DNA of 5,651 nucleotides from Gemmataceae bacterium. GTDB lineage: Bacteria > Planctomycetota > Planctomycetia > Gemmatales > Gemmataceae. Shown piece after piece: positions 1-4,450 of the stretch. A program made the position numbers and the translations under genes. Position 1 is the stretch's first letter. Each line of letters opens with the position of its first letter. Where the stretch lies: the NCBI GenBank assembly GCA_947474875.1, contig CANJKY010000299.1, positions 1-5,651 of the forward strand. The letters are read 5' to 3'. Under the pieces are notes generated by a model. It was not told where the DNA came from. It saw only the letters and a program-made list of their open reading frames with translations, and ran no database searches.

Positions 1-110
1 GGCACCAGGACGACCCGAAGGTGAAGAAGCTGATCAAGACGCTGGAAGACATCTGCGACGAGGTGAAGGTGCTCGGCTCGTACCCGGTGTCACTGGCGAC
101 GGACGAGTAA
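1..110 (+). CDS. pheA: Prephenate dehydratase, C-terminal end of ACT domain (partial)
   Basis: This is the 3' end of a gene that begins before the window; the first complete codon is at base 3 and TAA is at 108-110. The 35 visible residues start HQDDPKVKKL and contain the motif KVLGSYP followed by a short tail ending ATDE. The pattern H-x-D-D-P-x-V, an amphipathic helix, then V-L-G-S-Y-P matches the last part of the ACT regulatory domain of prephenate dehydratases (E. coli PheA has KVLGCYP near its end). That family converts prephenate to phenylpyruvate in phenylalanine synthesis, and the ACT domain binds phenylalanine for feedback inhibition. The catalytic domain is outside the window, so I cannot tell whether a chorismate mutase domain is fused. 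A DAHP synthase gene just downstream fits an aromatic pathway locus. Confidence 0.82.
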   Translation, partial: HQDDPKVKKLIKTLEDICDEVKVLGSYPVSLATDE

Positions 111-160
111 CAGATGCGTTCGGTGGTCTGAGAAGTCAGGACACGCTGAGCGAGGACTGG

Positions 161-196
161 CGGGAACGGTGTCGATCACCGTTCCCGTTGTGTTTT
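161..196 (+). terminator. Intrinsic terminator after pheA
   Basis: A perfect 11-bp stem, CGGGAACGGTG (161-171) pairing with 177-187, has a 5-nt loop (TCGAT) and is followed by the T-rich tract TTGTGTTTT (188-196). It lies 51 bp after the pheA stop codon and points the same way. It should separate pheA transcripts from the downstream operon. It is the strongest hairpin I see in the window; the T tract is interrupted by two Gs, so termination may be incomplete. Confidence 0.85.
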
Positions 197-201
197 CCGG
201 C

Positions 202-209
202 GATACATT
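202..209 (+). promoter_or_regulatory. Candidate -10-like element upstream of aroF
   Basis: GATACATT lies just after the terminator and about 85 bp before the aroF start. TACATT resembles a sigma-70 -10 hexamer, and the position between a terminator and the first gene of a run is where a promoter is expected. No good -35 box is visible 16-18 bp upstream. The same ATACA core occurs in the other two gaps of 70 bp or more in the + strand run, which is the main reason for listing it. Confidence 0.25.
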
Positions 210-256
210 GGTGGTCGGTGGGCGGTCGCCGTCCTCTGCCTGTTACCCCGTTTCTT

Positions 257-291
257 CACTGGTCACCGGCCACTGACCACTGGCCACTGCT
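257..291 (+). repeat. Degenerate heptanucleotide tandem repeat, 5 units
   Basis: Five uninterrupted 7-bp units follow the consensus CACTGRY. The first is CACTGGT (257-263), the second CACCGGC, the third CACTGAC, the fourth CACTGGC and the last CACTGCT (285-291). The array ends 3 bp before the aroF ATG, so it occupies the whole space where a ribosome binding site would sit, and no Shine-Dalgarno sequence is visible. Heptad repeats of this style are known from heterocystous cyanobacteria (STRR sequences). I believe similar ones are scattered in Gemmata-type genomes, but that is from memory. Its function, if any, is unknown. Confidence 0.75.
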
Positions 292-294
292 CCC

Positions 295-1326
295 ATGATC
301 CTCGTCATCCGACCGGACGCCACCCTCGAACAGATCGACCACGTCGTCGATCGCATCAAAGAACTCGGCTTCACCCCGCACGTGTCCCGCGGGGAGACCC
401 GTACCATCATCGGCGTCATCGGCGACGAGACCAAGCCGCAGGCGGACATGCTCCTCCAGATCCCGGGGGTCGAGCAGGCGCTGCCTGTCATGAAGCCGTT
501 CAAACTGGCCAGCCGCGAGTTCCACAAGGAAGACAGTGTGGTCCACGTGGGCAAGGTGCGGATCGGCCGCGGCAGTCTGGCCATGATCGCCGGCCCGTGC
601 GCGGTGGAGAGCTACGAGGTGATGGACACCGTCGCCCGGTACGTGAAGGCGGGCGGGGCGAACATCCTCCGCGGCGGCGCGTTCAAACCCCGCACCAGCC
701 CGTACGCCTTCCAGGGCATGGGCGAGGACGGGCTGAAGATCCTGAAGGACGTAGGGCAGAAGTATGACATGCCGGTCGTCACAGAGGTGATGGACCCGCG
801 GCAGGTGGAACTGGTTGTGAAGTACGCCGACATGCTCCAACTCGGCGCCCGCAACATGCAGAACTTCGACCTGCTGAAAGAGTGCGGCAAAACCCGCACC
901 CCGGTGCTGCTCAAGCGGGGCATGAGTGCGACGGTGAAGGACATGCTGATGAGCGCCGAGTACGTGCTGAGCGAAGGGAACGAGCAGGTGGTGCTGTGCG
1001 AGCGGGGGGTGCGGAGCTTCGAGGACAGCACCCGGAACATGCTGGACATGAGTGCCGTGCCGAACGTGAAGGGGCAGAGCCACCTCCCGATCATCGTGGA
1101 CCCGAGCCACGCCACCGGCCGCCCGGACCTGATCCCGAGCATGTGCCGGGCGAGCGTGGCCGCCGGGGCCGACGGCGTCCACGTCGAGGTGCACAACTGT
1201 CCGGAGAAGGCGATGAGCGACGGCCCGCAAGCGCTGCTCCCGCACCAGTTCCTGGACCTGATGGGTGATCTGCGGCGGCTGGCCAGCGCCCTTGACCGGC
1301 ATTTCAGTACCCCGAGCGAAAACTGA
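295..1326 (+). CDS. aroF: 3-deoxy-7-phosphoheptulonate (DAHP) synthase, type I-beta, with ferredoxin-like regulatory domain
   Basis: The enzyme condenses phosphoenolpyruvate and erythrose 4-phosphate to DAHP, the first step of the shikimate pathway, in the cytoplasm. At 343 residues it aligns closely from memory with Thermotoga maritima DAHP synthase (338). Residues 1-70 form the ferredoxin-like domain ([10 protein letters not shown]... [10 protein letters not shown]); in T. maritima this domain mediates tyrosine inhibition. Residues about 85-335 are the TIM barrel. Visible motifs are AGPCAVE (99-105), [13 protein letters not shown] (125-137), GARNMQN (184-190), LLKRG (205-209), LCERG (234-238) and DPSH (269-272). 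The metal ligands known for the family fall at Cys102, His272, Glu298 and Asp309. The ATG at 295 matches the family's first residues, and an in-frame TGA at 274 rules out a much earlier start. No Shine-Dalgarno is visible because a heptad repeat occupies the leader. tpiA follows after 26 bp. The symbol varies between organisms (aroF, aroG, aroA). Confidence 0.96.
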   Translation: MILVIRPDATLEQIDHVVDRIKELGFTPHVSRGETRTIIGVIGDETKPQADMLLQIPGVEQALPVMKPFKLASREFHKEDSVVHVGKVRIGRGSLAMIAGPCAVESYEVMDTVARYVKAGGANILRGGAFKPRTSPYAFQGMGEDGLKILKDVGQKYDMPVVTEVMDPRQVELVVKYADMLQLGARNMQNFDLLKECGKTRTPVLLKRGMSATVKDMLMSAEYVLSEGNEQVVLCERGVRSFEDSTRNMLDMSAVPNVKGQSHLPIIVDPSHATGRPDLIPSMCRASVAAGADGVHVEVHNCPEKAMSDGPQALLPHQFLDLMGDLRRLASALDRHFSTPSEN

Positions 1327-1352
1327 CCCCCGACCTCGAACGGACCTGCCCG

Positions 1353-2111
1353 ATGCGAACGAAGATTGTGGCCGGCAACTGGAAGATGAACACCACCCGC
1401 GACGAAGCCGTCGCGCTGGCCAAGGCGGTGGTCGCCGGGGTGCCCGCCGGCACGAAGACGAAGGTGCTCGTTTGCCCGCCGTTCCCGTGGCTGACCGCGG
1501 TGGCCGAGGTGACGCGGGGCACGCCGGTGGCCGTCGGCGCGCAGAACGTGTTCCACGAGAAGAAGGGGGCGTTCACCGGCGAGGTCAGCCCGGGCATGCT
1601 TCGCGAGTGCGGGTGCGAGTACGTGCTGGTCGGGCACAGCGAGCGGCGGCACGTGCTCGGCGAGACGGACGCGGCGATTAACCACAAGGTGCACACCGCC
1701 CTGGAAGACGGCCTGCACGTCGTCCTGTGCGTGGGCGAGACGCTAGCCGAGCGGGAGAGGAACTTGCAGGAGCGGGTGTTCCAGCGGCAGGTGTACGCGG
1801 CGTGCGCCGGGCTGACGGACGAACAGTTCGGCCGGCTGATCTTCGCGTACGAGCCGGTGTGGGCGATCGGCACGGGGAAGGTGGCCACCCCGGAACAGGC
1901 GCAGACGGCTCATCACAACATCCGGCAGCGGATGTCGCAGCTTTACGGCGAGAAAATCGCCGGATCGCTTCCCATCCTGTACGGCGGGTCGGTGACGGCC
2001 GAGAACGCCGCCGGGTTGCTCAACCAACCGGACGTGGACGGGGCTCTGGTCGGTGGTGCCAGCCTGAAGGCCGACCAGTTCCTGGCGATCGTGACCGCCG
2101 CCCCGGGCTGA
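1353..2111 (+). CDS. tpiA: Triosephosphate isomerase
   Basis: This glycolytic enzyme interconverts dihydroxyacetone phosphate and glyceraldehyde 3-phosphate in the cytoplasm. At 252 residues it has the usual family length and a complete (beta/alpha)8 barrel. Catalytic residues are all present: Asn9 and Lys11 in GNWKMN, His95 in VGHSERR (93-99) and Glu167 in YEPVWAIGTG (166-175). The mobile loop 6 follows Glu167, and the phosphate-binding motifs YGGSV (210-214) and GALVGGASL (230-238) are intact. The ATG at 1353 gives the standard N-terminus (M-R-x-K-I-V-A-G-N-W-K). It lies 26 bp after aroF with no terminator between and only a weak GGA as a possible ribosome contact, so cotranscription with aroF is likely. 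secG follows, an order common in bacteria. Nothing is odd in the protein. Confidence 0.98.
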   Translation: MRTKIVAGNWKMNTTRDEAVALAKAVVAGVPAGTKTKVLVCPPFPWLTAVAEVTRGTPVAVGAQNVFHEKKGAFTGEVSPGMLRECGCEYVLVGHSERRHVLGETDAAINHKVHTALEDGLHVVLCVGETLAERERNLQERVFQRQVYAACAGLTDEQFGRLIFAYEPVWAIGTGKVATPEQAQTAHHNIRQRMSQLYGEKIAGSLPILYGGSVTAENAAGLLNQPDVDGALVGGASLKADQFLAIVTAAPG

Positions 2112-2133
2112 CCTACCCGCCCACCCCGCCCCG

Positions 2134-2141
2134 CATACACT
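2134..2141 (+). promoter_or_regulatory. Candidate -10-like element upstream of secG
   Basis: CATACACT sits in the 96-bp gap between tpiA and secG, about 67 bp before the secG start. TACACT resembles a -10 hexamer and would give secG-yicC-gmk-rpoZ a promoter of their own. No matching -35 box is visible. A 6-bp GC stem (2152-2157 with 2170-2175) follows it without a T tract. The call rests mainly on the same ATACA core occurring in the two other sizeable gaps. Confidence 0.25.
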
Positions 2142-2195
2142 GACTGTTCAACCCCGGCCGCCGCACAGACCGGGGATTGGCCATTTCGGACCGCC

Positions 2196-2200
2196 GGAGA
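2196..2200 (+). promoter_or_regulatory. Shine-Dalgarno site of secG
   Basis: GGAGA lies 7 nt before the GTG at 2208. It supports that GTG as the start, since no ATG gives a proper SecG N-terminus. Confidence 0.7.
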
Positions 2201-2207
2201 CGCCACC

Positions 2208-2531
2208 GTGCCACTGTTCGCGGACCAGATCGGGTTCTGGGGGTACGCCCTGAACGGGGTGCTCATCCTGCTCAGCCTGATCCTCATGCTGATCATCCTC
2301 ATTCAACGAGGCAAGGGCGGCGGGCTGGCCGGGGCGTTCGGCGGGGCCGGCGGGTCGAGCGCGTTCGGCTCCCGCGCCGGCGACACGTTCACCAAGGTCA
2401 CCCTGTACATGGCCGGCATCTGGGTGCTGGTGATCATGATTAACGTGAAGGTGATGCTGCCGGCTAAACCGGCCGCGGCGAAGCCGGCTCAAACCACCGA
2501 CCAGCCCGCCGACACCCCGGCCGGTTCGTAA
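2208..2531 (+). CDS. secG: Preprotein translocase subunit SecG
   Basis: SecG is the small auxiliary subunit of the SecYEG channel in the inner membrane and supports protein export. The 107-residue protein shows two hydrophobic segments, about residues 12-33 and 64-84. They are joined by the glycine-rich family signature [16 protein letters not shown] followed by [18 protein letters not shown] (31-65). A hydrophilic Ala/Pro/Thr tail (about 86-107) follows, as in many SecG proteins. The GTG start is chosen for its Shine-Dalgarno at 2196-2200 and for placing about 11 residues before the first membrane segment. It follows tpiA by 96 bp and precedes yicC by 15 bp, so it is probably cotranscribed with yicC. 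Nothing unusual is seen. Confidence 0.95.
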   Translation: MPLFADQIGFWGYALNGVLILLSLILMLIILIQRGKGGGLAGAFGGAGGSSAFGSRAGDTFTKVTLYMAGIWVLVIMINVKVMLPAKPAAAKPAQTTDQPADTPAGS

Positions 2532-2534
2532 CCC

Positions 2535-2538
2535 GGAG
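2535..2538 (+). promoter_or_regulatory. Shine-Dalgarno site of yicC
   Basis: GGAG lies 8 nt before the GTG at 2547 and just after the secG stop codon. It supports the GTG over the in-frame ATG at 2559. Confidence 0.65.
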
Positions 2539-2546
2539 CGTTCGCC

Positions 2547-3440
2547 GTGCTGACCAGCATGACCGGGTTCGGTGCGGCCCACGCCACCGCCGGCGGACTC
2601 ACCGCCCACGTCGAGGTGCGGGCGGTGAACAACCGCCACCTGAAGGTGGTTGTCCGCGGGTCCGACCCGTACCCGCTGTTCGAGGCCGAGTTCGAGAAGG
2701 TGGTGCGGAAGACCGTCCGCCGCGGCAGCGTTCACGTCCACGTGCGGGTGGACCGCCCGCCCCGGCCGGGCGAAATGCGGCTGAACCTGGCCGCCCTGCG
2801 GGAGTACAAGCGGCAGGTGATCGAGGCGTGCGACGGGCTGGACTCGGCGGCGGTGAACGCCGTCCTGTCCGGACTGCTCGCCCTGCCCGGGGTGGCACCG
2901 GAGGCCGCCCACTCCGGCGAGTTGCCGGCGGACGAGTGGCCGCTGGTGGAACGGGCGCTGGTGGACGCTGTGGCGAAGTTCGACGCCGTCCGCCGCACGG
3001 AAGGACGTTCGATGGCGTCCGAACTGCTATCCCTGCACAAGAAAGCGGCGGACGAACTGGCCCGGGTGAAGGCGGCACTGCCAAGCGTCACCGCCGCCTA
3101 CCGGCAACGGATACTTGAGCGGGTGCGGCAGGCGGTTGCCGACGCCGGGGTGAGGGTCGAGCAGGACCACCTGATCCGCGAGGTGGCCGTGTTCGCCGAC
3201 CGCACCGACGTGGCCGAAGAGGTGACGCGGTTCGAGGCTCACCTGGAGCAATACGCCAGCATCGTTTCGGATGGGGCGGCAGACGGGGCCGGGCGGCGGC
3301 TGGAGTTCGTGGTGCAGGAGATGGGCCGGGAGGTGAACACGATGGGGTCGAAGGCCGGGGACGTGACCGTCTCCCGGCACGTAGTAGAGATCAAGGCGAC
3401 GCTCGAGCGGGTGCGGGAACTGATCCAGAATGTCGAATGA
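2547..3440 (+). CDS. yicC: YicC/YloC-family endoribonuclease
   Basis: At 297 residues this is a full-length member of the YicC/YloC family. E. coli YicC has been described as an endoribonuclease acting on small RNAs such as RyhB; the role here is inferred from the family. The N-terminal YicC domain starts with MLTSMTGFG and has VRAVNNRHLK (24-33). The C-terminal DUF1732 region (about 210-297) contains EVAVFADRTDVAEEVTRF, then GRRLEFVVQEMGREVNTMGSKAGD (249-272), and ends ELIQNVE, almost as in E. coli (QIQNIE). The GTG start matches the family's S-M-T placement and has a Shine-Dalgarno. The gene is 15 bp after secG, and gmk follows after 59 bp, as in the conserved yloC-(remA)-gmk-rpoZ order; no remA gene is present. 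The last codons overlap the start of a heptad repeat, but the protein end is normal for the family. Confidence 0.94.
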   Translation: MLTSMTGFGAAHATAGGLTAHVEVRAVNNRHLKVVVRGSDPYPLFEAEFEKVVRKTVRRGSVHVHVRVDRPPRPGEMRLNLAALREYKRQVIEACDGLDSAAVNAVLSGLLALPGVAPEAAHSGELPADEWPLVERALVDAVAKFDAVRRTEGRSMASELLSLHKKAADELARVKAALPSVTAAYRQRILERVRQAVADAGVRVEQDHLIREVAVFADRTDVAEEVTRFEAHLEQYASIVSDGAADGAGRRLEFVVQEMGREVNTMGSKAGDVTVSRHVVEIKATLERVRELIQNVE

Positions 3441-3462
3441 CGATTTCTGATTGACGATTTGC
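3428..3462 (-). repeat. Degenerate heptad repeat at the yicC end, 5 units
   Basis: Read on the + strand, five consecutive 7-bp units each begin GAAT or GATT: for example GAATGAC (3435-3441), GATTTCT, GATTGAC (3449-3455) and GATTTGC (3456-3462). A sixth, weaker unit GACCGCA follows. On the - strand the units read roughly GNCAWTC. The first unit and part of the second are the last yicC codons and its stop, so the true array may be only the three or four units after 3435. It is the same style of repeat as at 3504-3538 but in opposite orientation. Confidence 0.6.
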
Positions 3463-3533
3463 GACCGCAGTCGATCGCGGTCCCCAACCGGGTCTGGCAA
3501 TGAGTCAGTCTGAATTCTTCAATCGCCAGTCAG
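3447..3533 (+). other. Potential long-range stem enclosing the gmk start codon
   Basis: Bases 3447-3459 can pair with 3521-3533: 12 of 13 positions pair, with one T-G wobble and one A-C mismatch. The two arms come from the two oppositely oriented heptad arrays. The gmk ATG at 3500 lies in the enclosed loop of about 61 nt. This is pairing potential read by eye; a large loop and competing folds may prevent it from forming. Confidence 0.35.
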
Positions 3534-4132
3534 CAATCCTTGCCCCGCTGTTCGTGCTGTCCGGCCCGAGCGGGGTGGGCAAGACGACGGTGGTGGAGGA
3601 GGCGATCCGGGCGGTGAGGTATCCGCTGCGGCGGGCGGTCACCGCCACCACCCGCCCGCCACGCCCCGGTGAGCGGCCGGAGGTGGACTACCACTTCTGG
3701 TCGGTCGAGCGGTTTGTGGACGCCCTCGACCGCGGGGAGATGCTCGAACACGCGGTGGTGTTCGGGCGAGACTACTACGGCACCCCGCGGGCGGAGGTGG
3801 ACCCGTACCGCTCGGCCGGCGTCGGGGTGATCCTGGTGATCGACGTGCAGGGGGCGGCCCAGGTGCGGGCCAAATACCCCGGCGACCACCGGTCGATCTT
3901 CTTGCAGGTGCCGTCGCTGGCCGAGTTGGAGCGGCGGTTGCGGGCGCGGGGGACGGAAGACGAGGCCAGGCTGGCCCGCCGGCTGGACACCGCCGAACGG
4001 GACCTGGCCCGGGCCGGCGAGTTCGCCGACCGGGTGATGAACGACACCGTCCCGAACGCCGTTCGGGCGCTGACGCAAATTATTAACGACGAGTTCCAGG
4101 CACGAGGGTACGAGCCATGCTTGACGAGCTGA
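3500..4132 (+). CDS. gmk: Guanylate kinase with unusual N-terminal extension
   Basis: The enzyme phosphorylates GMP to GDP with ATP in the cytoplasm. Of its 210 residues, the Walker A loop GPSGVGKTT is at 22-30, the GMP-binding segment TTRPPRPGE at 50-58 with VDYHF (62-66), [10 protein letters not shown] at 88-97, IDVQGA at 114-119, and the Arg-rich lid at about 146-162. NDTVPNAV (181-188) is the usual C-terminal motif. About 21 residues precede the P-loop, whereas E. coli and B. subtilis Gmk have about 10-12. The extra residues, roughly 2-13, are encoded exactly by a heptad repeat at 3504-3538. ATG 3500 is still the best start: an in-frame TGA at 3452 lies upstream with no ATG or GTG between, and the next candidate (GTG at Val19) would remove the first beta strand. 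No clear Shine-Dalgarno is visible. The end overlaps rpoZ by 16 nt. Confidence 0.95.
   Translation: MSQSEFFNRQSAILAPLFVLSGPSGVGKTTVVEEAIRAVRYPLRRAVTATTRPPRPGERPEVDYHFWSVERFVDALDRGEMLEHAVVFGRDYYGTPRAEVDPYRSAGVGVILVIDVQGAAQVRAKYPGDHRSIFLQVPSLAELERRLRARGTEDEARLARRLDTAERDLARAGEFADRVMNDTVPNAVRALTQIINDEFQARGYEPCLTS
3504..3538 (+). repeat. Degenerate heptad repeat inside the 5' end of gmk, 5 units
   Basis: Five consecutive 7-bp units fit NNCARTC with one divergent member: GTCAGTC (3504-3510), TGAATTC, TTCAATC (3518-3524), GCCAGTC and AGCAATC (3532-3538). A shifted unit GGCAATG just upstream contains the start codon. The array is translated as Gmk residues 2-13. Because 7 is not a multiple of 3, the encoded peptide does not repeat, which argues for a DNA-level origin. 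It lies in inverse orientation to the array at 3428-3462 and is separated from it by 41 bp. Confidence 0.6.
4104..4108 (+). promoter_or_regulatory. Shine-Dalgarno site of rpoZ, inside gmk
   Basis: GAGGG lies 8 nt before the rpoZ ATG at 4117 and within the last codons of gmk. It supports the overlapping start and suggests coupled translation. Confidence 0.7.
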
Positions 4133-4380
4133 AGGAAGAGGAGATCGTGAACAAGGTGGGCGGGCGGTTCAAGCTGTCCACCATCATCCAGAAACGGATG
4201 GTGGCGCTGAACACCGGCGCGCCGCCGCTGGTGGAGGTGCGGGGCGGGGACAAGATGGCCATCGTGCTGCAAGAGATCCTCCAAGACAAGATCTTCCTGG
4301 ACACGTCCGGCAACCTGCAGACGGCCGACGGCGGGGAGTACAGCGGCGAGGTGCTGAACGGCCCAGCAGCGGACGAGTAG
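4117..4380 (+). CDS. rpoZ: DNA-directed RNA polymerase subunit omega
   Basis: Omega is the small subunit that binds beta-prime and helps assemble and stabilise RNA polymerase; in proteobacteria it also forms part of a ppGpp site. The 87-residue protein has the omega core: [25 protein letters not shown] (8-32), equivalent to the family's NRFxLVxxAAKRAxxL helix, then [13 protein letters not shown] (47-59), equivalent to xxALxEIAxGKI. A short acidic, Gly-rich tail (60-87) follows. It is divergent from proteobacterial omega in the AAKR position (IQKR here), so the call rests on pattern plus context. Position right after gmk is strong support, as gmk-rpoZ is a conserved pair. The ATG overlaps gmk by 16 nt in another frame and has a Shine-Dalgarno at 4104-4108. 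Confidence 0.88.
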   Translation: MLDELKEEEIVNKVGGRFKLSTIIQKRMVALNTGAPPLVEVRGGDKMAIVLQEILQDKIFLDTSGNLQTADGGEYSGEVLNGPAADE

Positions 4381-4413
4381 CCAGCGAACCGGCGGTCGGT
4401 CGGCGGCGTACCG

Positions 4414-4420
4414 GATACAC
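4414..4420 (+). promoter_or_regulatory. Candidate -10-like element upstream of the membrane protein gene
   Basis: GATACAC lies in the 70-bp gap after rpoZ, about 30 bp before the next ATG. It shares the ATACA core with 202-209 and 2134-2141. There is no visible -35 box, and TACACC is a poor -10 match, so this is weak. Confidence 0.2.
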
Positions 4421-4450
4421 CCGCGCCCCTGCTCCGCCACCCGGTGCTTC

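Noticed and set aside
256..1302. Long minus-strand reading frames over aroF, including 256-1302 and 612-1718
   Set aside because: They are antisense to clear enzymes, are rich in His, Arg, Pro and Ala as expected from reversed GC-rich codons, and have no family resemblance. Their ends near 256-291 only translate the heptad repeat (SGQW-type peptides).
2152..2175. GC hairpin between tpiA and secG as a terminator
   Set aside because: The stem is only 6 bp with a 12-nt loop and no T tract follows. It may be chance in GC-rich DNA.
3554..3556. GTG at Val19 as an alternative gmk start, avoiding the repeat-encoded extension
   Set aside because: It would leave only three residues before the Walker A loop and remove the first beta strand, so the ATG at 3500 is kept.
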